NCBI GenBank assembly: GCA_021325375.1
Contig: JAJPHG010000024.1
Coordinates: forward strand, 124,001 to 188,000
DNA: 64,000 nt
Reading direction: 5' to 3'
Source: Alphaproteobacteria bacterium
GTDB lineage: Bacteria; Pseudomonadota; Alphaproteobacteria; Micropepsales; Micropepsaceae
This document shows positions 8,992 to 18,689 of this stretch, in pieces. Position 1 is the stretch's first letter. Each line of letters starts with the position of its first letter. The translations under genes were made by a program, and so were the position numbers. The notes beneath the pieces are model-generated. The model searched no databases. It saw only the letters and a list, made by a program, of their open reading frames with translations, and was not told the DNA's origin.

Positions 8992-9629
8992 CGGCCATAC
9001 TGGCCATCTGCGGTCTCAAGCGTGAAGCGCGATTGCTGGAGAAAGCCTCCGTCCACGTCGCGGTCGGCGGCGGGTTCGAGGTCGCGCCCGACATCCGCGG
9101 CATCATCTCCATCGGCATCGCGGGCGCGCTGGCGCCGGAGATGGAGGTGGGCGACGTCGTGATCGCCGAGCGCGTCGTCACCGCCTGCGAGGCGTTCGAG
9201 ACCGACGCCAAGTGGACCGCGCGCCTCGCCGCTTCGTTCCCGAACGCCACGATCGGCGCGATCCTGGGGCGCGGCACCATCGCCGACACGGCGGAGGTCA
9301 AGGCGCTGCTGCATGACGCGACGGGCGCGGTCGCGGTCGACATGGAATCGCATCTCGCCGCCGATGCCGCGCTCACCCATGGGCTGCCGTTCGCGGCGCT
9401 GCGCGTGATCTCGGATCGCGCCGACCAATCGCTGCCGCCGGCGGCGCTCGTGGCGATGAATCCCGACGGCTCCATCGCGCTCGGGCGCGTGCTGTGGTCG
9501 GTGGCGAAAGGGCCCGGACAGATCGGCGCGCTCATCCGCACCGGGCGCGAGTCGGACAGGGCGTTCGCGCAGTTACTCCGCTGCGTCGAGACGCTCGGGC
9601 CGGGTCTTCGCGGCCCTGACCTCGGCTAG
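8988..9629 (+). CDS. hpnG: HpnG, hopanoid-associated nucleoside phosphorylase
   Basis: 213 residues of the purine nucleoside phosphorylase/MTA-SAH nucleosidase fold. The glycine-rich ISIGIAGALAPEMEVGDVV and the ribose-contacting region AVDMESHLAADAA are clear. HpnG removes adenine from adenosylhopane to give ribosylhopane or its phosphate, acting after HpnH. ATG at 8988 overlaps the preceding small ORF. Its last 57 nt overlap the convergent 3' end of the full hpnH frame. Confidence 0.88.
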   Translation: MTAILAICGLKREARLLEKASVHVAVGGGFEVAPDIRGIISIGIAGALAPEMEVGDVVIAERVVTACEAFETDAKWTARLAASFPNATIGAILGRGTIADTAEVKALLHDATGAVAVDMESHLAADAALTHGLPFAALRVISDRADQSLPPAALVAMNPDGSIALGRVLWSVAKGPGQIGALIRTGRESDRAFAQLLRCVETLGPGLRGPDLG

Positions 9630-10721
9630 CTTGTGCTCGACATGGCGTGAGAACACGAACTCGGCCGGGCGCTGCTTGGACGTGTCGATGTCCTTGGCGA
9701 AGGGGCCGTCGGTCTTCACGCCGCGCAGCGCCAGCGGGATCAGCTTCTGCGGATGCCGGATCGAGTCGATGACGGCGGTGCCCTCGAAGCCGCAATGGAC
9801 CATGCAGTCCTGGCACTTCTCGTACTTGCCGACGCCGTACTTGTCTCACTCGGTGTCTTCCATCAGCTCCTTGAAGGTCTTCACGTAACCTTCGCCGAGC
9901 AGATAGCAGGGCTTCTGCCAGCCGAAGACGCAGCGCAGCGGCATCGACCACGGCGTGCACTCGTAAGCCTGGTTGCCCGCGAGGAAGTCGAGGAACAGCG
10001 AGGACTGGGTGAACTCCCAGTTCTTGCCGCCATTGCCGCGCGAAAGGATGTCGCGGAACAGCTTCTTGGTGCGGTCGCGGTTGAGGAAGCTGTCCTGGTC
10101 CGGCGCGCGCTCATAGGCATAGCCGGGCGAGATGGTGATGCCGTCCAGCCCCATCTCCATCATCAGGTCGAAGAACTGTGCGACGCGCTCGGGGATGGCG
10201 TTGGAAAACAGCGTGCAGTTGATCTGGGTGCGGAAGCCCTTGGACTTCGCGAGCTTGATGGCGTCGAGCGCCTTCTCGTAGACGCCGTCGAGGCAGACCG
10301 AATGGTCGTGCATCGCCTTGTCGCCGTCGAGATGGATCGACCAGGTGAAGTTCGGATGCGGCTTGTACTGGTCGATCTTCTTCGACATCAGAAGCGCGTT
10401 GGTGCACAGGATGACGAACTTGTTCTTGGCCAGGAACCCGTCGACGATCTTCGGCATCTCGCGGTGCAGGAGCGGCTCGCCGCCGGCGATGGAGACGGCG
10501 GGCGCGCCGCATTCGTCGATCGCCTGCATGCACTCGTCGTAGGACAGGCGCTGGTTCAGGATGTCGTCCGGATAGTCGATCTTGCCGCAGCCGGCGCAGG
10601 CGAGGTTGCAGCGGAACAGCGGCTCCAGCATCAGCACCAGCGGATAGCGCTTCACGCCCGTCAGGTGCTGCTTCACCACATAGGAGCCGATCTTGGCGGC
10701 TTGCTTGAGCGGAATACCCAT
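9573..10721 (-). pseudogene. hpnH: HpnH, radical SAM adenosylhopane synthase, interrupted by an in-frame TGA
   Basis: The reading frame from 10721 encodes HpnH. It has the radical SAM cluster motif C-x3-C-x2-C in FRCNLACAGCG, then GGEPLLH and a twitch/SPASM-like tail. The frame meets TGA at 9848-9846 (codon 292) and then continues without interruption in the same frame through DKYGVGKYEKCQDC to a TAA at 9573, giving the normal family length of about 382 residues. From family knowledge the residue at the stop should be Trp (EDT-[DE]-W-x-KYG), so one G-to-A change explains it. HpnH adds the 5'-deoxyadenosyl group to hopene and is needed for all C35 hopanoids. Loss of the last 90 residues, including CQDCMVHCGFEG, would probably inactivate it. 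A sequencing error is the alternative. The start is 4 nt after the ispH stop. Confidence 0.85.
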
Positions 10722-10725
10722 TCGT

Positions 10726-11649
10726 TCAATCCCTGAGCTCGGCCGGAAGCCTGAATTCGATATGCTCTTTCTTGCCGTCCATGGTCGAGACCTGGACGGG
10801 CGCGATGCGGTTCAGCGCCTGGATCACGTGCTCGACGAGCTGCTCCGGCGCCGAGGCGCCGGCGGTGAGCCCCACCGCGCTCTTGCCCACGAGCCAGGCC
10901 GGATCGAGCTCGCTGCCGTCGGCGATGAGATAGGACGGCACGCCGACCTCGCGGCCGATCTCGACCAGGCGGTTGGAGTTCGACGAGTTCTTCGCGCCCA
11001 CGACCAGGATCACGTCGGCGACCTTGGCGAGCTCGCGCACCGCGGTCTGGCGGTTCTGCGTCGCGTAGCAGATGTCGGTCGTCTCCGGCCCGATGATGTC
11101 GGTGAATTTCCTCTTCAACGCCGCGATGATCGATTTGGTGTCGTCGATGGAGAGCGTCGTCTGGGTGATGTAGGCGACGGGCGTCGTGGGATCGATATCC
11201 AGCGCCCCCACCTCTTCCTCCGACGAGACCAGATGCACCGGCGCTCCCACCTGGCCCATCGTGCCTTCGACCTCGGGATGGCCGGCATGGCCGATGAGGA
11301 TCAGCTTGCGGCCGTGCGCGACATAGCGCTTGCCCTGGTTGTGCACCTTGGAGACCAGCGGACAGGTCGCGTCCAGCACCGGCAGCCCGCGCTTCTGCGC
11401 ATCCTTGACCACGCTCTGCGGCACGCCATGGGCGCTGAACACGGTCACCGCGCCGTCGGGCACCTCGGTCAGCTCCTCGACGAAGCGCGCGCCCTTGTTC
11501 TTGAGCGTGTCGACGACGTGCTTGTTGTGCACGATCTCATGGCGGACATAGACGGGCTCGCCGTACTTCTCCAGCGCCCGCTCGACGATGTCGATCGCCC
11601 GCACGACGCCCGCGCAGAAACCGCGAGGTTGGGCAAGGACAACACGCAT
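10726..11649 (-). CDS. ispH: IspH, 4-hydroxy-3-methylbut-2-enyl diphosphate reductase
   Basis: 307 residues, the usual length. The three iron-sulfur cysteines are seen in RGFCAGV (Cys12), DATCPLVSK and DICYATQN. It makes IPP and DMAPP in the last step of the MEP pathway. It is transcribed leftward with hpnH, a pairing common in alphaproteobacteria, and diverges from ispA across 146 bp that should hold both promoters. It supplies the isoprenoid precursors used by ispA and hpnC/D. Confidence 0.95.
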   Translation of the reverse strand: MRVVLAQPRGFCAGVVRAIDIVERALEKYGEPVYVRHEIVHNKHVVDTLKNKGARFVEELTEVPDGAVTVFSAHGVPQSVVKDAQKRGLPVLDATCPLVSKVHNQGKRYVAHGRKLILIGHAGHPEVEGTMGQVGAPVHLVSSEEEVGALDIDPTTPVAYITQTTLSIDDTKSIIAALKRKFTDIIGPETTDICYATQNRQTAVRELAKVADVILVVGAKNSSNSNRLVEIGREVGVPSYLIADGSELDPAWLVGKSAVGLTAGASAPEQLVEHVIQALNRIAPVQVSTMDGKKEHIEFRLPAELRD

Positions 11650-11795
11650 GCAGGGGCTCCAGGTGACGGCGGCGGGTCTAGCCCCCCATTTTCCAGGAAC
11701 GCGCCGGGGGCCGCAATGGCTTTATTGCAACGCAGCAAACAATAGTGGAGTTTGCTGTGATATGGTGGGTCCAAGGGGAACAATGGCCGGAAAGC

Positions 11796-12725
11796 ATGAA
11801 CAACATTTCACGCGCAGCATCAACCACGACCGATTCGCATAGCACCCTGCTCGCCGCGATGACCCGCTCCACCAAGGCCGTCGAGGCGGTGCTGGACGCG
11901 GTGCTGCCCAAGCCGCACGGCCTGCACGCCCGCGTCCACGAGGCGATGCGCTATGCGACCTTCGCCGGCGGCAAGCGGCTGCGCCCGTTCCTGGTGCAGC
12001 ACTCAGCCCGGCTCTTCGCCGTCGACGACGCGCACGCCTTGCGCGCGGCCGCCGCCATCGAGGTGCTGCACACCTATTCGCTGGTGCATGACGACCTGCC
12101 CTGCATGGACGACGACGATCTGAGACGCGGAAAGCCGACGACCCATATCGCCTTCGACGAAGAGACCGCCGTGCTCGCGGGCGATGCGCTGCTCACCATC
12201 GCGTTCGAGATCCTGGCCGACGCGGCCACGCATCCGTCCGCCGAGGTCCGCGTGAAGCTCATCGCGCGGCTGGCGGAAGCGTCGGGCAGCAACGGCATGA
12301 TCGGCGGACAGATGATCGACATGCAGGCGCCGAGCCGCGCCTTCGGGCCCGAGGAGGTCAAGCTGCTGCAGCGGCTGAAGACCGGCCAGCTCTTCGAGTT
12401 CTCCTGCGAGGCAGGCGCCATCTTAGGGGAGGCGGGCGACGCCGACCGCGAGCGCATGCGCGACTACGCCCGCGACATGGGGCTCGTCTTCCAGATCACC
12501 GACGACCTGCTCGACGTCACCTCGACGGCGGAGAAGACCGGCAAGGCGGTGGGCAAGGACAAGGACCAGGGCAAGGCGACATTGGTCTCCCTCATGGGCG
12601 TCGACGGCGCCCGCGCGGAAGCGGAAAAGCTGGCCAAGCGCGCGGCGGAAGGGCTCGCCTCCTACGGCGCGCACGCCGCGGAACTGCGCGCCCTGCCGAT
12701 GTTCCTGCTGGATCGCGACGCCTGA
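11796..12725 (+). CDS. ispA: IspA-type farnesyl (polyprenyl) diphosphate synthase
   Basis: 309 residues from the ATG at 11796 (MNNISRAASTTTD). An upstream GTG at 11745 would add 17 residues, but they look non-coding. Both aspartate-rich motifs are present: VHDDLPCMDDDDLRRG and FQITDDLLDVT. The short-chain class of FPP/GPP synthase is likely, giving FPP for HpnD. It lies divergent to ispH and 57 bp upstream of hpnM on the same strand. Confidence 0.9.
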   Translation: MNNISRAASTTTDSHSTLLAAMTRSTKAVEAVLDAVLPKPHGLHARVHEAMRYATFAGGKRLRPFLVQHSARLFAVDDAHALRAAAAIEVLHTYSLVHDDLPCMDDDDLRRGKPTTHIAFDEETAVLAGDALLTIAFEILADAATHPSAEVRVKLIARLAEASGSNGMIGGQMIDMQAPSRAFGPEEVKLLQRLKTGQLFEFSCEAGAILGEAGDADRERMRDYARDMGLVFQITDDLLDVTSTAEKTGKAVGKDKDQGKATLVSLMGVDGARAEAEKLAKRAAEGLASYGAHAAELRALPMFLLDRDA

Positions 12726-12782
12726 AGGGTGCAACGAATTTCCGCCGCAAATGTTTTGTCAGGTGATAGCCGGAGACCCGAT

Positions 12783-13376
12783 ATGAAAACCTTAGCGCTT
12801 GCCTTTTCGGCCCTGCTTCTGGGCGCCCTGCCCGCGTTTGCCGACACCGATCCCGCCGTGCAGACGGTCCAAAGCTTCTACGACACGCTCGTCGACACGA
12901 TGAAGCACGGCAAGGAGCTCGGCCTCAAAGGCCGCTACGACAAGCTCAAGCCCGCCGTCGAGCAGGCCTACGACCTCGCCGACATGACCAAGTTCGTCGT
13001 CGGCCCGAGCTGGGCGACGCTGTCGGGGGACGACCAGAAGGCGCTCCAAACCGCGTTCGAGCGCATGACGATCGCGAGCTACGCCAAGAATTTCGACGAG
13101 TATGGCGGCGAGAAGTTCACCGTCGATCCCACCGTGCAGGCAGTGGGCGCCGACAAGCGCGTGATGAGCAAGCTCGTCACCGGCAACCAGACGATCCCCT
13201 TCAACTACCGCATGCGCCAGACGGGCGGAACGTGGAAGATCCTCGACGTCTACCTGAACGGCTCGATCAGCGAGCTCGCCACCCGCCGCTCCGACTTCGG
13301 CGCGACGGTGTCGACGGGCGGCGCGTCCGCGCTGATCAAGAAGATCAACGATCTGTCGGATTCGTTGATGAAGTAG
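12783..13376 (+). CDS. hpnM: HpnM, periplasmic MlaC/Ttg2D-like hopanoid transport protein
   Basis: 197 residues with a Sec signal peptide (MKTLALAFSALLLGALPAFA, cleavage before DTDP). The body is the MlaC/Ttg2D phospholipid-binding fold: VQSFYDTL, WATLSGDDQKALQTAF, FNYRMRQTGGTWKILDVYLNG. HpnM is thought to carry hopanoids or phospholipids through the periplasm. The ATG at 12783 is chosen because it opens the signal peptide. It converges on hpnN, its usual partner, across repeat R1a. Confidence 0.88.
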   Translation: MKTLALAFSALLLGALPAFADTDPAVQTVQSFYDTLVDTMKHGKELGLKGRYDKLKPAVEQAYDLADMTKFVVGPSWATLSGDDQKALQTAFERMTIASYAKNFDEYGGEKFTVDPTVQAVGADKRVMSKLVTGNQTIPFNYRMRQTGGTWKILDVYLNGSISELATRRSDFGATVSTGGASALIKKINDLSDSLMK

Positions 13377-13381
13377 GTCCC

Positions 13382-13515
13382 ACCCTCCCCTTGAGGGAGG
13401 GTCGACAATTTGCGCAGCGCAGCGAAGCAAATTTCGGGGAGGGGTAAGGCCGCAAGCGCCGGACCCCTCCCCGAAAAATGCTTTGCATTTTTCGACCCTC
13501 CCTCAAGGGGAGGGT
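13382..13515. repeat. R1a: palindromic element CCCTCCCCTTGAGGG...CCCTCAAGGGGAGGG
   Basis: A 134-bp near-palindrome between convergent hpnM and hpnN. The outer arms CCCTCCCCTTGAGGGAGGG and CCCTCCCTCAAGGGGAGGG enclose inner pairs TTTCGGGGAGGGG / CCCCTCCCCGAAAAATG. Three further copies occur at 19105, 21418 and 41575. The right arm runs into the hpnN coding end and supplies its TGA. It may act as a bidirectional terminator or RNA hairpin. Confidence 0.9.
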
Positions 13516-16079
13516 CGTTTTATCGGCGGAGGCCCGAGCAGCGCCGGCAGGAAGAACAGCGTCGTCGCCAGGGTCCAGAACAGCGAGATCATCAACAGCT
13601 CGCCCATGCTGGCAGTGCCGGGATGGCTCGACAGCCACAGCGTGCCGAAGCCGGACGCCGTCGTGAGCGCGCTGAAGATGACCGCGCGCGTCAGGCTCGA
13701 TTGCAGAAGGTCCGGGACGCCCGCGCGCCAGGCGATCACGAAATAGATGTCGAACGCGACGCCGATGCCGAAGAGCAGCGGCAGCGCGATGACGTTGGCG
13801 AAGTTGAGGTCCATCCCGATCGCCACGCAGGTCATCAAGGTCAGCAGCGCGCTCAGCAGCAACGGCGCGATGGTCAGCAGCACGTCGCGCAGGCGCCTCA
13901 GCACCAGGATCAACAGGATCGTGATCACGACGAAGGCCAAAAGCCCCGCCTGGACGAAGGCATCCATGATGGTGACGCCCGACTGGCGGATCGAGATCGG
14001 CGCGCCGGTCGCGCCCGGCGCGATGCGCAGCACGGCATCGTTGAAGCGCTTCATCGCGGCATCGGAGCCCGTCGTGTCCTTCGGGAACACCTGGATGCGC
14101 GCCGTGCCGTCCGCGGCGACCCAATCATGCACGAAATCGGACGGCATGGTCTGGATCGATACCGGCGCGGCCTGAAGCGCGCTGCGCAGCTCGTCGAGCA
14201 GGGTGAGGAGATCGGGGATCACGGCCTCGGTCGCGCGCGCGCGGGTTTCGGGGGGCGCCAGCGCCAGGCGATCAAGGATGCCGGCGAGATCGTGCGCGTC
14301 CTTCATCGCGGCGGGCGCGCCTTGCGCATCGCGCAGCGCCTTTGCGGCCGCGCGGATGCTTGCGACGGTCTGCGCATCGCTCGGCGGCGGCTTGACGGAG
14401 AACGGGTTCAGCGCGGCGTCGAGCAGCAGCGACGCGTCGGAGATGAGCGCGAGCTTGGCCTGCTGATCGTCCGGCACGAAGCTCTTGAGCGTCAGCGCCT
14501 GGCCGACCTCGGGCACCGTCGAAAGGCGCTGCGCCATCGCGTCCGCTCCGCCCAGCGAAGGCGCGAGCACGTCGATCGTGTTGGGCGAGGTCTGCGGGTC
14601 GCGCATCAGGTCGAACAGCGTCGACACGGATTCGACCTTGCGGCTCCTCAGGTCCAGCGGATTGAAGTCGAAGCGCAGGAACGGGATGCAGGCCGCGCCC
14701 GCAAGGCCCAGGAGCGCGCCCGCGATCAGGATCCGGCGGCGGTTGCGCGCGATGAAGAGATCCGCGGGCGCGAGCGCGGCGAAGCCGATCTCGAAATGCT
14801 CGCCGCGCGGCGCAAGCAGCATCAAGAGCGCCGGCAGCATCGTGATCGACAGCACGAACGCCACGACCATGCCGATGCCCGCGATCAGGCCGAGCTCGCC
14901 CACGCCCACATAAGCCGTCGGCAGGAAGGAGAAGAAGCCCGCTGCCGTCGCCGCCGCCGCGAGCGCGAGCGGCGTGCCGACGCCGCGTCCGGCGCGCCGC
15001 AGCGCGGGCTCGAGATCGCCCGTGCCATGGCGTTCGGCGCGGTAGCGCACGCAGAACTGGATGCCGAAATCCACGCCCAGCCCCACGAACAGCGCGACGA
15101 AAGCGATGGAGATGATGTTGAACACGCCGACCACGAAGAGACCCGCGCCCATCGTCAGCGCCAGCCCGGTGAACAGCGTCACCAGGATCGCGAAGATGAT
15201 GCGGAAGGACTGGACCGCCAGCCACAAGGTGAGCATCACCGCGAGCAGCATCACCGCGCCCATCAGGCCGGCGCGGTCGGCCAGCGTCGCGTATTCCTCG
15301 TCCTGGAGCGGGATCGGTCCGGTCAGCCGCACGCGCACGCCATGCGCGGCGTCGAGCCCCAGCGCGCGGGCGTCGGCACGGATCGCGTCGGCGGCCGCGG
15401 CCCCCGGCGAGAGCGCGTCGAAGTCGAGCGCCGGCTGCACCTCGATGAAGCTGCGCGTGTGCCCGCGGCTTCCGTTCACCAGCGCCTGCCAGGAGAGCCA
15501 CGCGGGCCGTCCGTCCGCGACCGCGCCGAGCGTGCCGGCGAACGCCTTGACCGGGCGGTCGAGCTGCTCGAGCTTGGCCTGGCCGTGCGCCACGCCCGTG
15601 AGCTCGGCCGAGAGCATATCCATCACGCCGCGCAAGCTCGGGTCCGAGGCGAGCGAGCTGAGGAAGAACTGGGCCGCGATCAGCTGCTCGGTCGTCGACT
15701 TGACCTCGCTTTGCGGGAGAAAAAGCAGGCCGCTCTGGTGGAAGAACGCGCCCCCGCCCGGCTGGCGCACGATGGGGAACAGCGTCTTGCGCGCGGCGAG
15801 CCTGGCCGCCAGGACGCCTTGCGCGCGCATCGCCTGCTCCTGCGTCTCGCCGTCGATGACGACGAGGATGAGGTTGCCCTGCTCAGGGAACAGCGCGTCG
15901 AACCTGGCCTCGCGCTGGCGCCAGTCGAGCTTGGCCGAGATCAGCTTCTCGCTGTCGGTGTCGATCCTGAAATGCGCCGCCGTATAGGCGCCCGCAGCCA
16001 CCGCCGCGAGCACGAGCAGCGCCACCACGATGCGCGCGTGGCGGCAGCAGAGCCCGACGATTCGTTCGATGGCGACCAT
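13503..16079 (-). CDS. hpnN: HpnN, RND/MMPL-family hopanoid transporter
   Basis: 858 residues with two RND halves, each one hydrophobic helix, a large periplasmic loop, then five to six helices. It starts at 16079 with MVAIERIVGLCCRHARIVVALLVL. HpnN is the inner-membrane RND protein needed to move hopanoids to the outer membrane in Rhodopseudomonas and Burkholderia. Its final residues IKRPSP and the stop are encoded by the R1a arm. mlaA lies immediately upstream on the same strand. Confidence 0.92.
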   Translation of the reverse strand: MVAIERIVGLCCRHARIVVALLVLAAVAAGAYTAAHFRIDTDSEKLISAKLDWRQREARFDALFPEQGNLILVVIDGETQEQAMRAQGVLAARLAARKTLFPIVRQPGGGAFFHQSGLLFLPQSEVKSTTEQLIAAQFFLSSLASDPSLRGVMDMLSAELTGVAHGQAKLEQLDRPVKAFAGTLGAVADGRPAWLSWQALVNGSRGHTRSFIEVQPALDFDALSPGAAAADAIRADARALGLDAAHGVRVRLTGPIPLQDEEYATLADRAGLMGAVMLLAVMLTLWLAVQSFRIIFAILVTLFTGLALTMGAGLFVVGVFNIISIAFVALFVGLGVDFGIQFCVRYRAERHGTGDLEPALRRAGRGVGTPLALAAAATAAGFFSFLPTAYVGVGELGLIAGIGMVVAFVLSITMLPALLMLLAPRGEHFEIGFAALAPADLFIARNRRRILIAGALLGLAGAACIPFLRFDFNPLDLRSRKVESVSTLFDLMRDPQTSPNTIDVLAPSLGGADAMAQRLSTVPEVGQALTLKSFVPDDQQAKLALISDASLLLDAALNPFSVKPPPSDAQTVASIRAAAKALRDAQGAPAAMKDAHDLAGILDRLALAPPETRARATEAVIPDLLTLLDELRSALQAAPVSIQTMPSDFVHDWVAADGTARIQVFPKDTTGSDAAMKRFNDAVLRIAPGATGAPISIRQSGVTIMDAFVQAGLLAFVVITILLILVLRRLRDVLLTIAPLLLSALLTLMTCVAIGMDLNFANVIALPLLFGIGVAFDIYFVIAWRAGVPDLLQSSLTRAVIFSALTTASGFGTLWLSSHPGTASMGELLMISLFWTLATTLFFLPALLGPPPIKRPSP

Positions 16080-16110
16080 GAGGCCGGAATAGACGAAAGG
16101 GCGCCCGCGA

Positions 16111-16830
16111 TCAATTCGCCATTGCGTCGGCGTCGGTCGGGCTGCGGTTGTCGACCTGGTCCTGGCGGTGCTTGAGGAAGGCGTCGCGCATGGCGGCGTA
16201 TTGGTCGATCGAGTTGCGCTCGATGTCGCGGATCTCGTCGATCGCGCGCGCCCGCCCGTCCACGGTCGTGAAGACGCGCGTGCCGAGCGAGACGTAGTAG
16301 TGCCCGCTATATTCGAGATAGGAGAGCGGACTGAAATAGTGGTCGACGAGGATCTTGCCGGCCGCGTCGCGCGGCAGCGTCGCGCCCAGGAGCGGCAGCA
16401 CGAGATAGGGGCCGCCCGGCACGCCGTAGACCGCCATGGTCTGGCCGAAATCCTCCTGCTGCAGCGGCATGCCCATGTCGGTGGCCGGGTCCATCACGCC
16501 CAGCACGCCGACAGTGGTGTTGACGCAGAACCGCCCGGCCGCGTCGCCCGCGCGCGTCACCTCGCCCTGCAGCACGTCGTTGGCGACGGTGATCGGCAGG
16601 CTGACGTTCTGCAGCACGTTGTGCACGCCGTCGCGGACGTCGCTGGGCGTGGAGGATTTGTAGAACTCCGCCGCCGGCAGCGCCGCGTTGTGGTCGAGCT
16701 TCTGGTTGATCCAGAACATCTTGCGATTGAAGGGCTCGAGCGGATCGCTGTCGGACCATTGCTGCGCGCTGGAGCAGCCCGCGAGCCACAGCCCGAGCAA
16801 CGAAAAAGCGAGAACGCGGAGCGTGCGCAT
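16111..16830 (-). CDS. mlaA: MlaA/VacJ-family outer-membrane lipoprotein
   Basis: 239 residues with a lipoprotein signal ending in LAGC (Cys19). The MlaA landmarks DPLEPFNRKMFWINQKLD, NVLQNVSLP and GPYLVLPLLGA are present. MlaA removes phospholipids from the outer leaflet of the outer membrane. With HpnM (MlaC-like) and HpnN nearby, it suggests a lipid-trafficking group. It sits 31 bp upstream of hpnN in the same direction. Confidence 0.9.
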   Translation of the reverse strand: MRTLRVLAFSLLGLWLAGCSSAQQWSDSDPLEPFNRKMFWINQKLDHNAALPAAEFYKSSTPSDVRDGVHNVLQNVSLPITVANDVLQGEVTRAGDAAGRFCVNTTVGVLGVMDPATDMGMPLQQEDFGQTMAVYGVPGGPYLVLPLLGATLPRDAAGKILVDHYFSPLSYLEYSGHYYVSLGTRVFTTVDGRARAIDEIRDIERNSIDQYAAMRDAFLKHRQDQVDNRSPTDADAMAN

Positions 16831-16887
16831 CGGTCTTCTTCCCCACTTGCGGGAAGACTACGAAAAAAGATGCGTGCGCGTAAACGC

Positions 16888-17439
16888 TTAAACGGCCATC
16901 GGCCTGTCGATAAGTACGGCCAGGAACAGCGCCGGCCCGCCATGCGCCACCCAGGCGTGATTGGTGGCGCGCTGTATCACGACCTGACCCGGCTTGATGC
17001 GGGTCTCGGTGCCCTCCAGGATCAGGCTCGCCTCGCCCTTGAGCAGGCAAATGACGTCCAGCGTATGGGTTTCGTGCATCGCCGAGTGGCGCGACGTGTC
17101 GATCATATGGTGGTCGGCGCCGAAGCTCGCAAAGGCGGCCTTCGCAGCCGCATCCAAAAGTTCCTTCGGCGCGTCGGCCGGCAACGGTTCGATGACGAAC
17201 CAACGGATCTTCACACCTTGGTGAGGTGGCGACAGGATGACCTTGCCCTTGCCGCGGTCCGTCGTCTCCCGGGGCTGGATGGCGCTGAGCAGGCTGTCGG
17301 TCCAGATCTCCATCAGCCCGCCGCGGCCCTGGGTGATCGCGTGGTCCGCGGGCGGGCCGTCGATGATGACGACGGACCGTCCGTCCTTGTCGTCGCCGGT
17401 GATGACGCGGCGCAGATGCGCTTCCAGCCCCTCGTACAT
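16888..17439 (-). CDS. Cupin-domain protein
   Basis: 183 residues from the ATG at 17439-17437, which shares one base with the TGA of the upstream thiolase (TGATG), so the two are likely co-translated. The C-terminal half has a cupin barrel: HETHTLDVICLLKGEASLILEG and IKPGQVVIQRATNHAWVAHG. The N-terminal half resembles cupins seen near aromatic or fatty-acid catabolism genes. The substrate is unknown; a regulatory or dioxygenase-like role is possible. Confidence 0.75.
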   Translation of the reverse strand: MYEGLEAHLRRVITGDDKDGRSVVIIDGPPADHAITQGRGGLMEIWTDSLLSAIQPRETTDRGKGKVILSPPHQGVKIRWFVIEPLPADAPKELLDAAAKAAFASFGADHHMIDTSRHSAMHETHTLDVICLLKGEASLILEGTETRIKPGQVVIQRATNHAWVAHGGPALFLAVLIDRPMAV

Positions 17440-18599
17440 CAATAGACCTCGAACAGCCCGGCCGCGCCCATGCCGCCGCCGATGCACATCGAGACGACGA
17501 CCTTCTTGGCGCCGCGGCGCTTTCCTTCCATCAGCGCGTGGCCGGTCAGGCGCGCGCCCGTCATGCCGAAAGGATGGCCGATGGCGATGGAGCCGCCATT
17601 GACGTTGTACTTCTCAGGATCGATGCCGAGCGTGTCGCGGCAATACAGGCATTGCGACGCGAACGCCTCGTTCAGCTCCCACAGATCGATGTCGTCGACT
17701 TTGAGGCCGTGGCGCGCGAGCAGGCGCGGCACCGCGAAGACCGGGCCGATGCCCATCTCGTCCGGCTTGCAGCCCGCGACCGCCCAGCCCTTGAACGCGC
17801 CCATCGGCTGGAGGCCGCGCTTCTCGGCCTCCTTCGCCTCCATGATCACGACCGCGGCGGCGCCGTCGGAAAGCTGCGAGGCGTTGCCCGCGGTGATGAA
17901 CTTGCCGGGACCCTTCACCGGCTCGAGCTTGGCGAGGCCCTCGAGCGTCGTGTCGGGGCGGTTGCACTCGTCGCGGCCGACCGTGTAGTCGACGATCGAC
18001 TCTTCCTTCGTCTGCTTGTCGACGACCTTCATCTGGGTCGCCATCGGCACGATCTCGTCCTTGAACTTGCCCGCCTGCTGCGCCGCCGCCATGCGGCGCT
18101 GGGATTCGAGGGAGTACTGGTCCTGGTATTCGCGGCTGATGTTGTAGCGCGCCGCGACGACGTCGGCGGTGTCGATCATCGGCATCCAGTAGTCGGGATA
18201 CATCTCGACGATCGTGGGCTCCTTGCCGCCGCCGCCGCCGCCCTGGAAGGTGATCGAGTCCACCCCCGCGCCGACCGCGATCTGCGCCCCGTCGTCGATC
18301 ACGTAGCGCGCCGCGTTGGCGATGGCGTTGAGCCCCGACGAGCACGCGCGATGCACGGTCGAGCCCGAGGTCGTGATCGGCAGTCCCGCGAGCAGCGCCG
18401 CCCCGCGCGCGACGTTGCCCGACGCCGCGACGCAGCCCGCGACGACGTCCTCCACCTCGGCCGGATCGGCTTTCGAGCGCGCCACCGCATGCTTCACCGC
18501 ATGGCCGAGCATCGCCATGTTGGACGTGTTGTTGAATCCGCCCCGCGCCGCCTTCGCCAAGCCCGTCCGCGCATACGAAACAATGACCGCCTCACGCAT
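17439..18599 (-). CDS. fadA: Acetyl-CoA acyltransferase (beta-ketothiolase)
   Basis: 386 residues, thiolase family. The acyl-enzyme Cys is in [10 protein letters not shown], and the C-terminal catalytic His and Cys are in [11 protein letters not shown] and [11 protein letters not shown]. It cleaves 3-ketoacyl-CoA in beta-oxidation. The FadJ-like enzyme and enoyl-CoA hydratase nearby (19262-22477) support this role over a biosynthetic acetoacetyl-CoA thiolase. The gene symbol is by function, not by a proven orthologue. Confidence 0.88.
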   Translation of the reverse strand: MREAVIVSYARTGLAKAARGGFNNTSNMAMLGHAVKHAVARSKADPAEVEDVVAGCVAASGNVARGAALLAGLPITTSGSTVHRACSSGLNAIANAARYVIDDGAQIAVGAGVDSITFQGGGGGGKEPTIVEMYPDYWMPMIDTADVVAARYNISREYQDQYSLESQRRMAAAQQAGKFKDEIVPMATQMKVVDKQTKEESIVDYTVGRDECNRPDTTLEGLAKLEPVKGPGKFITAGNASQLSDGAAAVVIMEAKEAEKRGLQPMGAFKGWAVAGCKPDEMGIGPVFAVPRLLARHGLKVDDIDLWELNEAFASQCLYCRDTLGIDPEKYNVNGGSIAIGHPFGMTGARLTGHALMEGKRRGAKKVVVSMCIGGGMGAAGLFEVY

Positions 18600-18689
18600 C
18601 CTCGATTCCTTTCCCTGAACAAACTATTCCCGACATTCCGCCACAATCGGCGCGCAGCTTTTGCGTGTGCCATCCTGGGGAGGAACACA

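Noticed and set aside
9846-9848. TGA read as Trp or selenocysteine in hpnH
   Set aside because: TGA is the normal stop in most genes here, often in ATGA overlaps. No selenocysteine insertion hairpin was evident and Sec is not known at this site.
11715-11740. TTGCAACGCAGCAA palindrome upstream of ispA as a PhaR-like operator
   Set aside because: A single short palindrome with no supporting polyhydroxyalkanoate genes nearby; too weak to call.
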